Positions 55,395 to 64,000 of a stretch of DNA of 64,000 nt are shown in pieces (positions within the stretch are counted from its first letter, which is position 1; each line of letters starts with the position of its first letter). The notes beneath the pieces are model-generated. The model did not search any database. It was not told where the DNA came from and worked only from the letters and a program-made list of their open reading frames with translations. A program made the translations under genes and the position numbers. The DNA is taken from the NCBI GenBank assembly GCA_024405875.1, contig JAKSOA010000011.1, positions 1 to 64,000 on the forward strand, read 5' to 3'. The DNA comes from Paludibacteraceae bacterium (lineage in GTDB: Bacteria; Bacteroidota; Bacteroidia; Bacteroidales; Paludibacteraceae).

Positions 55395-56843
55395 CTACCC
55401 TCTCATTTTCTTCTCAAGTTCCACCAATTTCTGTCTCAGTTCCTCCTTCTCCTTCCTCATCTTCTCTATCTGAGCCTCCATTTGCTTGAGCAATGGATTC
55501 TTATCACCTTTGGAACCAAAATTCAGGAAAGACATATTATTTTCTCTTGTAGTAAGGTCTGCCACTAATTTGTCATAGGCACGGCGAAGTTTCTCATACT
55601 CCTTTGAAATTGAAACCACACCCTCTGTAGCGGCTTTCTTCTGTTCAAAGAAATAGTCACACGCACTCTTGAAAGCGTTCCATATCTGGTCACTCACACG
55701 TTTTGACACAGGTCCTACCGCCTTCCACTCCTTCTGCAGTTTCACAAAGGCGTCTGTCGCCTCCTTCCACTCCTTGCTATCCTTCAAAGCCTCCGCGGCG
55801 GCAACCAACTCCTTCTTCTTTTGCAAATTAATTGCGAATGCCTCCTTTGTACTCTTATAGAATTCGTTCTTCGCTTTGAATATCTCATCACAAGCGGAAC
55901 GGAAACGCTCATATATCCTATTATTCACCTTCTTAGGTGCGAAACCACTCTTTTTCCACTCTTCCTGCAACTCCAGAACCTTAGCCGTTATCTCATCCCA
56001 AGCCTTATATGACTTAGCCTTTGCAATATCAATAGCCTCAATAGCCTCACACAGGGCTGTCTTCTTAGAGAGGTTTTCCTCTTCCTCCGCCTTCTTTGCC
56101 TGATAGAAATCAGCGTGCTTATGGTTCACAATATCTGTGGCTGCCTTGAACCTGTTCCACAGTTCATCTCTTAGTTCCTTAGCCACAGGACCCGTCTCAC
56201 GCCACTCCTGATGCAGTTTCTGCAACTTCTGGAAAGCGTCATTGAGTTGTTTTGACTCTGTAAGTTTCTCAGCCTCCTCACAAAGACGAGTCTTTATCTC
56301 AAGATTCTTCTTAAAGTCATAGTCACGCAGTTCATTGCTTATCCTCACATCATCATAGAACTGAGTCATCAGGGTCTGATACTTCTTAACTATCTCATTA
56401 TATTTGCTCTGAGCAACCTCTCCCGCCTCTTTCCACTCAGCCTGAAGTTTGCGGACCTCAGCAAATATCTTATCCACGTCACCGCCATCTAAGAGAGAGG
56501 TCAGTTTGTCAACTATACCCTTCTTAATCTCATACGCACGCTCCTGCATAGCCTCAATTTTCTTTAGTTCCTCAGCGCGCTTCTGCTTATAAGCCTGCAA
56601 AAGTGCCTTGAACTCAGCCTCCTCAGCAAATGAATGTGCGAACTCACTGATGTCCTTTCCGTCATCAATCCAAGCCTGCTTCATCTCATCAAGCAACGCA
56701 CTGTGACGTTTATAGAATTGTGATTTCAACTGTGCGACCTTCTCCTTTGCCTGGTCACCATCTAAAACTGCCTTCAATTGCTCTACAATCTCAGCAAGAG
56801 ACAACTCATCTTTTCTCTCTTCTTTTTCAATATTCTCTTCCAT
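55395..56843 (-). CDS. DUF349 repeat coiled-coil protein
   Basis: The 482 residues are almost entirely helical and built from about five DUF349 repeats, each with a Trp-containing core such as LQKLHQEWRETGPVAKEL or FVKLQKEWKAVGPVSKR. The C-terminus is a short coiled coil rich in Lys and Glu. DUF349 proteins are widespread in Bacteroidetes; their role is unknown. A well-formed promoter precedes the gene. Confidence 0.9.
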   Translation of the reverse strand: MEENIEKEERKDELSLAEIVEQLKAVLDGDQAKEKVAQLKSQFYKRHSALLDEMKQAWIDDGKDISEFAHSFAEEAEFKALLQAYKQKRAEELKKIEAMQERAYEIKKGIVDKLTSLLDGGDVDKIFAEVRKLQAEWKEAGEVAQSKYNEIVKKYQTLMTQFYDDVRISNELRDYDFKKNLEIKTRLCEEAEKLTESKQLNDAFQKLQKLHQEWRETGPVAKELRDELWNRFKAATDIVNHKHADFYQAKKAEEEENLSKKTALCEAIEAIDIAKAKSYKAWDEITAKVLELQEEWKKSGFAPKKVNNRIYERFRSACDEIFKAKNEFYKSTKEAFAINLQKKKELVAAAEALKDSKEWKEATDAFVKLQKEWKAVGPVSKRVSDQIWNAFKSACDYFFEQKKAATEGVVSISKEYEKLRRAYDKLVADLTTRENNMSFLNFGSKGDKNPLLKQMEAQIEKMRKEKEELRQKLVELEKKMRG

Positions 56844-56891
56844 ATCTTATAATTTTTTACCCCGATGACACCTCGTGGATATACAAAGTAG

Positions 56892-56922
56892 CAAAGTTAT
56901 GAAAAAATTCAGTTAAATACAA
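56892..56922 (-). promoter_or_regulatory. Promoter of the DUF349 gene
   Basis: On the minus strand TTG (56920-56922), 20 bp and TAACTTTG (56892-56899) fit the Bacteroidetes consensus. Confidence 0.65.
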
Positions 56923-56931
56923 TACAATCCA

Positions 56932-57828
56932 CTATTTTTGTCTGGCACGGCTACGTTGCACTATCCAAACACCAGAGAGAACCATCAGGGCGGCTGTGAG
57001 TTTTAAGATACTGAATGTGTCCATACCTGTGCAAATACCTACTACAGACGCTATTATAGGTTGCAGATAGCCATACATACTTATTATTGTAGGTCGTATG
57101 CGTTTCTGAGCCACAGGAATAAGAAAATAGGAGACAAACGTAGCCATAACAACAGTAAATAGCAAATCACCTATTATGTTAAGCGGAATAGAGGTATAAT
57201 CTATCTTCAATAGATGCGGTAATGAGAAAGGCAGACTCATAACGGCAGAGAATAGGAACATCCACTTCATAAAAGTTATGACGCTGTACTTTTTTATAAG
57301 CGGAGAGAACACACCCAAATATATGGCGAATGAGAGTCCGTTCACAAGCATAAGCACAATGCCCAAAGGTTGCGTTGTCTGTACTCCACCATTTGATACG
57401 GTATTGGCTATCAATATATTGACACCCGTAAGACTCACAAACACACCGGTAACCTTCTTCACAGTTATAGGCTCCTTAATGGCAATGGCGGCGACTATCA
57501 TTGTAAACACAGGAGTGAAAGATGTTATTATGGCACAATCAAAAGGAGTTGTTATTTGCACCGCCTTAAGAAAGACAATCTGGCATAGGAACAACCCCAC
57601 CATAGCGGCGGCGAAGATCTTAGGGAAGTCTCGTGGCTCAACCCTCTCTTTTTTTGTGAACGCCGATGCTATCCAGAACAGTACTGTAGCACCTACCGCC
57701 CTTAATGTAAAGACATCCAATGGCGCTATGGTACCGTCAACGGCAATGGCGCGGCAGGTCAGAATATTAACCCCGAATATAATGTACGCCACAGCGGCTG
57801 CTATATGCCCTGTTATTGTCTGATTCAC
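56932..57828 (-). CDS. DMT-superfamily EamA transporter
   Basis: This ten-helix protein of about 298 residues has two EamA halves, for example VAYIIFGVNILTCRAIAV and MYGYLQPIIASVVGICTG. It is an inner-membrane drug/metabolite transporter of unknown substrate. No ATG exists near the start. Longer starts up to 57900 would lie upstream of a -7 box, so GTG at 57828 or TTG at 57834 is preferred. The stop abuts the DUF349 promoter. Confidence 0.85.
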   Translation of the reverse strand: MNQTITGHIAAAVAYIIFGVNILTCRAIAVDGTIAPLDVFTLRAVGATVLFWIASAFTKKERVEPRDFPKIFAAAMVGLFLCQIVFLKAVQITTPFDCAIITSFTPVFTMIVAAIAIKEPITVKKVTGVFVSLTGVNILIANTVSNGGVQTTQPLGIVLMLVNGLSFAIYLGVFSPLIKKYSVITFMKWMFLFSAVMSLPFSLPHLLKIDYTSIPLNIIGDLLFTVVMATFVSYFLIPVAQKRIRPTIISMYGYLQPIIASVVGICTGMDTFSILKLTAALMVLSGVWIVQRSRARQK

Positions 57829-57860
57829 ACTCAACACACTCTGTTTTAAGAATATCGCCG

Positions 57861-57868
57861 CAAAATTA
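57861..57868 (-). promoter_or_regulatory. -7 box of the EamA gene
   Basis: TAATTTTG on the minus strand fits TAnnTTTG, and sets the likely translation start downstream at 57834 or 57828. Confidence 0.45.
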
Positions 57869-57914
57869 ATACTAATTTTGCAAAAATTATTTAGCCGCAA
57901 TCATAGTTTTTTTG

Positions 57915-57922
57915 TAACTTTG
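57915..57922 (+). promoter_or_regulatory. -7 box of the paaK operon
   Basis: TAACTTTG lies 34 bp before the paaK ATG. No convincing -33 element is found. Confidence 0.5.
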
Positions 57923-57956
57923 TCACTTATTTGAAATCTAAAGAATAATAACAACA

Positions 57957-59267
57957 ATGGACAAAAGTCAATTTTACAATCCTGTGGAGACAATAAGCAG
58001 GGCGGATTTGAAAAAATTACAGTTTGAACGTCTTCAAAAGACAATTTTGAGAGCACTGAATGTGCCTTTCTATCAGAAAGCATTCAAGGAGAGAGGAATA
58101 GCGGCATCAGACATAAGAAGCCTTGATGACATAAGAAAACTTCCATTCACAACAAAAGATGATTTAAGGAACAACTACCCTTTCGGGATGGCTGCCATTC
58201 CACTAAAAGAGTGTGTCAGAGTACACTCATCAAGCGGTACCACAGGCAACCCTACAGTTGTGCTTCATAGTAAGAATGACCTTGACGCCTGGGCTGAGCT
58301 TGTGGCTCGCAACCTCTATATGGTAGGCGTGAGAGACACAGATGTGTTCCAGAACACCTCAGGATACGGAATGTTCACTGGTGGTCTTGGATTCCAATAT
58401 GGCGCTGAGAAACTTGGCTGTCTCACAGTTCCCGCCGCCGCCGGCAACAGCAAGCGTCAGATTAAGTTTATGAAAGACTTTGGCACAACAGTTGTGCACA
58501 TTATACCGTCATACGCCACTCGTCTGGCAGAAGTTATGCAGGAGGAGGGCGTTGACCCACGCAAGGATTTGAAGATAAAGATTCTTGCCATCGGGGCTGA
58601 GCCACACACAGAGGAACAGCGTAAGCGCATAGAGGAACTGCTTGGCGTAAAGGCCTACAACTCATTCGGAATGAGTGAGATGTGCGGTCCTGGCGTGGCT
58701 TTTGAGTGCAAGGAGCAGAACGGAATGCATATTTGGGAGGATAATGTTATAGTTGAGATTGTTGACCCTGTGACACTTGAGCCTGTGCCTGACGGAGAGA
58801 TTGGCGAACTTGTTTTGACAACCCTCAACCGTGAGGCAATGCCACTTATCCGTTACCGCACACGTGACCTTACCCGCATTATTCCGGGAGAGTGCCCTTG
58901 CGGACGCACACACCGCCGTCTGGCTCGTTTCCAAGGACGTAGTGATGATATGATGATATTAAAAGGTGTAAACATCTTCCCTATCCAGATTGAGAAGATT
59001 CTTATGGGTTACAAAGAGTTAGGCAGTAATTTCCTTATTACATTGGAGACAATAAACAACAATGATGAAATGACTGTAGAGGTTGAACTTGGTGAGTTGG
59101 GCACTGACAATGTAGGAGACCTTAAGGATTTGGTTAAGAACATCACCCGCCAACTTAAAGATGAGATACTTATAACACCAAAAGTAAAACTTGTACCTAA
59201 AAATTCCCTACCTTCAGCAGAAGGTGGAAAAGCAGTCAGAGTTAAGGATTTAAGAAAACTATTCTAA
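57957..59267 (+). CDS. paaK: Phenylacetate-CoA ligase
   Basis: The 436-residue adenylating enzyme shows VHSSSGTTGNPTVVLHSKND (P-loop), YNSFGMSEMCGPGVAFEC, and the C-terminal FQGRSDDMMILKGVNIFP. This is the PaaK branch, not the fatty-acid branch. It activates phenylacetate or indoleacetate to its CoA thioester. In gut Bacteroidetes it is usually linked to indolepyruvate ferredoxin oxidoreductase; here the symporter, aminotransferase and ACT genes follow instead. Confidence 0.95.
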   Translation: MDKSQFYNPVETISRADLKKLQFERLQKTILRALNVPFYQKAFKERGIAASDIRSLDDIRKLPFTTKDDLRNNYPFGMAAIPLKECVRVHSSSGTTGNPTVVLHSKNDLDAWAELVARNLYMVGVRDTDVFQNTSGYGMFTGGLGFQYGAEKLGCLTVPAAAGNSKRQIKFMKDFGTTVVHIIPSYATRLAEVMQEEGVDPRKDLKIKILAIGAEPHTEEQRKRIEELLGVKAYNSFGMSEMCGPGVAFECKEQNGMHIWEDNVIVEIVDPVTLEPVPDGEIGELVLTTLNREAMPLIRYRTRDLTRIIPGECPCGRTHRRLARFQGRSDDMMILKGVNIFPIQIEKILMGYKELGSNFLITLETINNNDEMTVEVELGELGTDNVGDLKDLVKNITRQLKDEILITPKVKLVPKNSLPSAEGGKAVRVKDLRKLF

Positions 59268-59285
59268 TCACCGAACCACCATATA

Positions 59286-60791
59286 ATGACATTAGTAGCA
59301 CTGATATTATATTTCGCAGTCCTATTAGGCATAGGATTCTATTGCCGTAAGCACTCAACTGATGTGAATGGTTTTGTGCTTGGTGGCAGAAGCGTCGGTC
59401 CCTGGCTTACAGCATTCGCCTACGGAACCTCCTACTTCTCTGCGGTTATTTTTGTAGGCTATGCCGGTCAGTTTGGCTGGAGGTATGGCCTGTCATCATC
59501 GTGGATAGGAGTGGGCAACGCCATAATAGGCTCACTACTTGCCTGGGTGATACTTGGCAAACGTACAAGAGTTATGAGCCAGCATCTGAACTCCTCCACA
59601 ATGCCTGAGTTCTTTGGAGCCAGATTTGACAGCAACGCACTGAAAATCTGCGCATCTGTAATTGTCTTTGTGTTTATGATACCCTACACGGCGTCACTCT
59701 ACAACGGACTCTCACGCCTCTTTGGAATGGCGTTCAGCATTGACTATTCAGCCTGCATAATACTTATGGCGGTTCTTACAGCCATTTATGTAATTGCCGG
59801 CGGATATATGGCTACGGCTATAAATGATTTTATACAAGGTATAATAATGCTCTTTGGCATAGTAATAATAATAATTGCGGTACTAAAGACACAAGGCGGA
59901 CTTGTTGAAGCCGTTAACAAGATGGCTCTTATTGAGGACGCTGGTGCCGGTGTTGCAAAGGGTGAGTTCGCGTCTGTGTTCGGCCCCGATGTCATAGGCT
60001 TGACATTTGTGGTGCTGCTCACCTCTCTTGGCACGTGGGGGCTTCCGCAGATGGTTCAGAAATTCTACGCCATCCGTGATGAGAAGTCAATTCTCAAGGG
60101 AACCATAGTCTCAACCATATTCGCTCTAATAGTTGCCGGAGGCTGCTACTTTATGGGAGGTTTCGGACGTCTGTTTGACGGTCCCGCACTCTATAATGCG
60201 GAAGGTAAGATAATTTATGACGCCATAGTGCCTGAAATGCTCTCAACACTCTCCCCCGCCCTTATAGGTTTGGTTGTGATATTAGTGCTGTCAGCAAGTA
60301 TGAGCACACTATCATCTCTTGTAATAACCTCATCATCAACGCTTACAATTGACTTTCTGAAAGACAATTTCATTAAGAATATGAGTGACAGGAAGCAGGT
60401 AAGGTGCATACGGGTGTTCATCGTGGTGTTCATAGCCATAAGTGCGGTAATAGCACTTATACAATACAGCAGTTCAGTCACATTCATAGCACAACTTATG
60501 GGTGTGAGTTGGGGCGCTATGGCGGGAGCGTTCCTCGCCCCGTTCCTATATTCACTCTATGGCAAGTGGGTGTCAAGGGCGTCTTGCTGGGTCTGCTTCA
60601 TATTCAGCACCACACTTATGCTTGCCAATATGATTATCCGCCCATATTTCCCGGAACTGTTCCAATCCCCCATCAACTGCGGTGTACTTGCTATGGTGGC
60701 AGGCTTTGTAATAGTTCCCGTAGTCAGTGCGTTCACTAAAAAACAAGATAAAAACAGGTTAGAGCAAATATTTGAATGCTACTATAATTAA
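59286..60791 (+). CDS. Sodium:solute symporter (SSS family)
   Basis: The 501 residues span about thirteen helices. The opening has VNGFVLGGRSVGPWLTAFAYG, then STMPEFFGARFDS, and later VLVLSASMSTLSSLVITSSS with the sodium-site serines. SSS proteins import organic acids, amino acids or sugars with Na+. Its place after paaK makes an aromatic acid a reasonable guess. An AATCACC-GAACCACC repeat lies in the 18-bp gap before it. Confidence 0.9.
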   Translation: MTLVALILYFAVLLGIGFYCRKHSTDVNGFVLGGRSVGPWLTAFAYGTSYFSAVIFVGYAGQFGWRYGLSSSWIGVGNAIIGSLLAWVILGKRTRVMSQHLNSSTMPEFFGARFDSNALKICASVIVFVFMIPYTASLYNGLSRLFGMAFSIDYSACIILMAVLTAIYVIAGGYMATAINDFIQGIIMLFGIVIIIIAVLKTQGGLVEAVNKMALIEDAGAGVAKGEFASVFGPDVIGLTFVVLLTSLGTWGLPQMVQKFYAIRDEKSILKGTIVSTIFALIVAGGCYFMGGFGRLFDGPALYNAEGKIIYDAIVPEMLSTLSPALIGLVVILVLSASMSTLSSLVITSSSTLTIDFLKDNFIKNMSDRKQVRCIRVFIVVFIAISAVIALIQYSSSVTFIAQLMGVSWGAMAGAFLAPFLYSLYGKWVSRASCWVCFIFSTTLMLANMIIRPYFPELFQSPINCGVLAMVAGFVIVPVVSAFTKKQDKNRLEQIFECYYN

Positions 60792-60828
60792 TTGAAAATT
60801 AATTACTAATTATTAATTGCTAATTAAA

Positions 60829-62136
60829 ATGAACACTCCTATTAGCAGAGAATTGATAGATAAATCCATTGAGGAGTTTGGCATTAAAGACTTCTCAAAG
60901 GCTACCATACGTGAGGTGAAGGCTATAGCAGCCCTTGCAGAGAAGAAGTCTGGCGTTGAATTTATAAAGATGGAGATGGGTGTCCCCGGTCTTCCGCCTT
61001 CAAAAGTTGGCGTAGAGGCACAGGTAAAGGCGCTACAAGGTGGCATAGCCCGTCTCTACCCCGATATAAACGGACTTGCTGAACTCAAGAGTGAGGCTGC
61101 GCGTTTTGGCAGTCTATTTATTGACACCGATGTAAAGCCAGAGGGTTGTGTTCCTGTAACAGGCTCAATGCAAGGCACTTACGCATCATTCCTTACCGCT
61201 TCACAGTGTGTTGAGGGCAAAGATACCATTCTCTTTATTGACCCTGGTTTCCCTGTTCAGAAGCAGCAGATTGTGGTTATGGGTGCAAAATACAAGACAT
61301 TTGACGTTTACCATCATCGTGGTGAGAAGTTGAGAGCCAAACTTGAGGAGTTTCTCAAGCAGGGAGATATTGCGGCAATTGTATATAGCAACCCTAACAA
61401 CCCTTCCTGGGTATGCCTGAGAGATGAGGAACTGCGCATAATAGGAGACCTTGCAAATAGATATGATGTTATTGTGTTTGAAGACCTCGCCTACTTTGCA
61501 ATGGATTTCCGCAAAGATTTGAGCAAGCCGGGCAAAGCACCGTTCCAACCATCAGTGTCACACTATACAGATAACTGCGCAATGCTCATAAGCGGTTCAA
61601 AAGCATTTAGTTATGCAGGAGAGCGCATTGGCGTTGTTTGTATGACAGACAAACTCTATCACCGTGCATATCCGGGTCTCACAAAGAGATACGGCGGCGG
61701 CACATTCGGAACAGTATTTGTTCACAGAGTGCTCTACGCCCTTTCAAGCGGAACAAGCCACAGTGCCCAATACGCTATGGCAGCAATGCTTAAGGCGGCT
61801 AATGACGGCACATACAATTTCCTTGATGAGGTTAAGGTTTATGGAGAGCGAGCGCACAAACTAAAGGAGATTTTCTGCAAGCACGGCTTCCACATTGTAT
61901 ATGATATGGATATGGACCAGAAAGTTGCTGACGGGTTCTACTTTACAATAGGATATAAGAATATGACATCGGGGCAACTTGCAAAAGAGTTGATGTACTA
62001 TGGAATATCAGCCATAACACTCACCACAACAGGCAGTGAGCAGGAGGGACTCAGAGCCTGCACTTCATTCATTGAAGACCATCAATATGAGGAACTTGAT
62101 AAGAGATTGACAATTTTTGAGGAAAATAATAAATAA
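60829..62136 (+). CDS. PLP-dependent class I/II aminotransferase
   Basis: The ATG at 60829 gives MNTPISRELIDKSIEEFG; an upstream in-frame TTG lies in an ATTAATT repeat. The 435 residues show SNPNNPSWVCLRDEELRI, VFEDLAYFAMDF and the PLP lysine in ISGSKAFSYAGERIGVV. It belongs to fold type I. Its operon neighbours suggest an aromatic amino acid or its arylpyruvate as substrate, by inference. Confidence 0.88.
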   Translation: MNTPISRELIDKSIEEFGIKDFSKATIREVKAIAALAEKKSGVEFIKMEMGVPGLPPSKVGVEAQVKALQGGIARLYPDINGLAELKSEAARFGSLFIDTDVKPEGCVPVTGSMQGTYASFLTASQCVEGKDTILFIDPGFPVQKQQIVVMGAKYKTFDVYHHRGEKLRAKLEEFLKQGDIAAIVYSNPNNPSWVCLRDEELRIIGDLANRYDVIVFEDLAYFAMDFRKDLSKPGKAPFQPSVSHYTDNCAMLISGSKAFSYAGERIGVVCMTDKLYHRAYPGLTKRYGGGTFGTVFVHRVLYALSSGTSHSAQYAMAAMLKAANDGTYNFLDEVKVYGERAHKLKEIFCKHGFHIVYDMDMDQKVADGFYFTIGYKNMTSGQLAKELMYYGISAITLTTTGSEQEGLRACTSFIEDHQYEELDKRLTIFEENNK

Positions 62137-62143
62137 TTGAATT

Positions 62144-62530
62144 ATGATAGTTGAACAAATTTCTGTTTTTGTTGAGAACAAGGCAGGCAGTATTGAGAAA
62201 GTTACAAAAGTATTAGCCGATGCAAACATTGGTATTCGCACATTCTGTACAGAAGACGGTTCTGATTTTGGCATATTGAGAATGCTTGTATCAGACCCGG
62301 GGAAAGCCGAAACTGTATTGAAAGAGAACGGATTCAGTGCTTTCCGCAATAAAGTTGTAGCGGCAAAATGCGCAAACAAGACTGGTTCTTTGTCATATCT
62401 GCTCAATAAATTATCAGAAAAAAACATATCTGTTGAATATATGTATGCCTTTCAAGATAATGATGAGGCAAAGGTGGTTCTTAGAACAAAGGACATTGAA
62501 TTGTGCAACACAATAATAGAAGAAGAGTAA
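62144..62530 (+). CDS. Tandem ACT domain protein
   Basis: The 128 residues contain two ACT domains (EQISVFVENKAGSIEKVTKV and VVAAKCANKTGSLSYLLNKL), which bind amino acids. Small stand-alone ACT proteins next to paaK are known in Bacteroidetes. It probably senses an aromatic amino acid and regulates a neighbour. It starts 7 bp after the aminotransferase stop. Confidence 0.9.
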   Translation: MIVEQISVFVENKAGSIEKVTKVLADANIGIRTFCTEDGSDFGILRMLVSDPGKAETVLKENGFSAFRNKVVAAKCANKTGSLSYLLNKLSEKNISVEYMYAFQDNDEAKVVLRTKDIELCNTIIEEE

Positions 62531-62536
62531 ACGCTT

Positions 62537-62560
62537 GGCGTAGGGGTTTGGGGATACGCC
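62537..62560 (+). other. Hairpin with G-rich loop before thrA
   Basis: GGCGTA (62537-62542) and TACGCC (62555-62560) enclose GGGGTTTGGGGA. The loop shares AGGGGTTTGGGG with the interspersed element at 3648 and 8940. It lies just after the ACT stop and could be a weak terminator or part of a thrA leader. Confidence 0.55.
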
Positions 62561-62666
62561 CCAATAGAAAAGGTAAAATTACTTTCATTTTACATTAGCC
62601 ATACAAGCCAATGTAAATGAAGTGAATAATATACAAAAAGCAATATATTACTAATTGAAAAGTAAA

Positions 62667-64000
62667 ATGAAAGTATTAAAATTTGGAGGAACGTCAGTTG
62701 GTTCCGCAGAGAATATCCTTAAAGTCAAGGATATTGTTGAGAGCACTGGCACTGAAGCCATTGTTGTAGTTTCCGCTATGAGCGGAGTAACAGATCTGCT
62801 CATCAAGACTGCTGAGACAGCAGCCAAAGGTGACGCTACATACACAACTCTTTTCACAGAGTTGACACAACGCCACACTACAACAGCCACTGCTGTAACT
62901 CCAAAACAAAGTGTCAGTGAGGCGTTAAAAGGTCTTGAAAATTATTTTTCAGAGTTAAAGGCACTCTATGACAACATATTCAAGACAAAGCAACTGAGTC
63001 CTGAGACATTACGCACAGTTGTAAGTTACGGAGAAAAAATGAGTTCTCTGTTCCTTGCCTTTGTTCTTGGGGCAAAACACTTTAACTCACCTGACATAAT
63101 TAAGACAACAGAATATCATAAAAAGACCGTTCTTGACAAGAGCGTAACCTATCAGAACATTGCAAAGGCGTTTGAGAGAGTGCCAGCAAAAAGTATTATG
63201 GGTGGGTTCATATCATCTGACTCCAAGAGTGGTGACATAACAAATCTTGGTAGAGGCGGCTCTGACTACACTGCGGCGATAGTTGCAGGGGCTCTTGAGG
63301 CGGAGGCTCTTGAAATATGGACCGATGTTGACGGCTTTATGACGGCAGACCCCCGACTTGTACCTAACGCATACACTATTGAGGAACTCTCATACATTGA
63401 GGCTATGGAACTCTCCAACTTTGGAGCCAAGGTACTCTACCCTCCCACCATATATCCTGTGTATGAGCGTAATATACCTATATTTATTAAGAATACTAAC
63501 AATCCGTCATTCAGAGGCACAAGAATATCAAATATTCAGAACCCGGAGGGCAAGGCAATCAAGGGTATCTCATCAATAAATGACACCTGCCTTATAACAC
63601 TTCAGGGAATGGGTATGGTTGGTGTGCTTGGAATCAGTTCAAGAACATTCAAGGCACTTGCCGATGAGGGCATAAGCGTATTTCTTATCTCACAAGCGTC
63701 ATCAGAGAACTCAACCACATTTGCGGTTATGAATTCAGAGGCTGACGCAGCCGTCAAGGCTCTTACAAAGGAGTTCAAGGCTGAACTTGAAAGGGGTGAG
63801 ATTTGGTCTATAACACCAAAGATGAATCTTGCCACAGTTGCCATCGTGGGAGAGAATATGAGATTCAATACAGGACTTGCAGGCAAGTTGTTTGACACTC
63901 TTGGCCGTAGCGGCATTAATATCATAGCCTGCGCTCAAGGTGCGTCAGAGACCAATATTTCATTTGTTATTACTCAAAAATATCTTCAAAAAGCTTTAAA
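62667..64000 (+). CDS. thrA: Aspartokinase / homoserine dehydrogenase (3' part outside window)
   Basis: The visible 444 residues start VLKFGGTSVGSAENILKV. They have the aspartokinase core NLGRGGSDYTAAIVAGAL and EIWTDVDGFMTADPRLVP, and then two ACT domains (FLISQASSENSTTFAV and IIACAQGASETNISFVI). This spacing is that of ThrA, where a homoserine dehydrogenase domain follows; that part is beyond the window, so the bifunctional nature is inferred. The enzyme opens threonine and methionine synthesis. It is 27 kb from apgM-thrC. Confidence 0.92.
   Translation, partial: MKVLKFGGTSVGSAENILKVKDIVESTGTEAIVVVSAMSGVTDLLIKTAETAAKGDATYTTLFTELTQRHTTTATAVTPKQSVSEALKGLENYFSELKALYDNIFKTKQLSPETLRTVVSYGEKMSSLFLAFVLGAKHFNSPDIIKTTEYHKKTVLDKSVTYQNIAKAFERVPAKSIMGGFISSDSKSGDITNLGRGGSDYTAAIVAGALEAEALEIWTDVDGFMTADPRLVPNAYTIEELSYIEAMELSNFGAKVLYPPTIYPVYERNIPIFIKNTNNPSFRGTRISNIQNPEGKAIKGISSINDTCLITLQGMGMVGVLGISSRTFKALADEGISVFLISQASSENSTTFAVMNSEADAAVKALTKEFKAELERGEIWSITPKMNLATVAIVGENMRFNTGLAGKLFDTLGRSGINIIACAQGASETNISFVITQKYLQKAL

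Noticed and set aside
62531-62666. Threonine attenuator before thrA
   Set aside because: No leader peptide rich in Thr or Ile codons is seen; the hairpins present have no T-run near thrA.

Overview
The window comes from the chromosome of a member of the Bacteroidetes, most likely the order Bacteroidales; I cannot name a genus. The evidence is: promoters of the Bacteroides type (TTTG, about 20 bases, TAnnTTTG); A-rich leaders instead of Shine-Dalgarno sites; an ATP synthase operon in the order beta, epsilon, extra membrane protein, a, c, b, delta, alpha, gamma; an Rnf operon that opens with an RseC-like gene; a type B secretion-sorting (T9SS) C-terminal domain; and families typical of this phylum (DUF4199, DUF6452, Lnb/DUF4105, bactofilin, DUF349). 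There is no rRNA, CRISPR array, insertion sequence or intact prophage. Two tRNA genes (Lys-CTT, Thr-CGT) and the 4.5S SRP RNA are present.

Layout. 1-12 kb: the end of a secreted repeat protein, a MATE pump, a HAD phosphatase, a DUF1295 membrane protein, tRNA-Lys, a hicAB toxin-antitoxin pair, mntP, transketolase, envelope proteins, a nitroreductase and a GT2/DUF4199 pair. 11.8-21 kb: SRP RNA, bactofilin, a T9SS-sorted PKD protein, a LysM/periplasmic-binding fusion with a beta-barrel partner, then a run of DUF2520, kdsC-like, UbiA-type prenyltransferase, maf and a histidine phosphatase. 21-30 kb: the complete ATP synthase operon, then an acyl-CoA ligase. 30-37 kb: an ECF sigma factor with a small ORF, rpe, a short ComEC, an NrnA-like phosphoesterase, an apgM-like enzyme with thrC, and terC. 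37.8-39.1 kb: a decaying accessory island with a frameshifted ORF6N gene and a KilA-N gene with an altered N-terminus. 39-43 kb: DUF975, a citramalate-synthase-like enzyme and leuA. 43-50 kb: an M23 lipoprotein and the complete rnf operon. 50-57 kb: phoH, an Lnb-like protein, tRNA-Thr, queF, queC, a pseudouridine synthase and DUF349. 57-64 kb: an EamA transporter, a paaK-symporter-aminotransferase-ACT operon, and the start of thrA.

How the genes may work together. Rnf and ATP synthase together suggest anaerobic energy conservation through an ion gradient linked to ferredoxin; the c subunit lacks the sodium-binding signature, so a proton-driven ATP synthase is likely. leuA, the citramalate-synthase-like gene, thrA, apgM and thrC point to branched-chain amino acid and threonine synthesis. 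The paaK operon looks like handling of arylacetates and aromatic amino acids.

The most unusual signals are not genes. First, the octamer CATCGGGG (either strand) occurs at least 37 times, against about one expected from base composition, in all codon phases and on both strands; its sibling CATCGTGG occurs 18 times. Second, gaps between genes are packed with short tandem arrays of 7-bp (AATTAAC-like) and 8-bp (GATTCACC-like) units. These run into the neighbouring genes and supply stop codons and even TTG or GTG start codons. One 8-bp array sits inside a coding sequence, between two LysM domains, where a change in unit number would shift the frame. All counts were made by eye.
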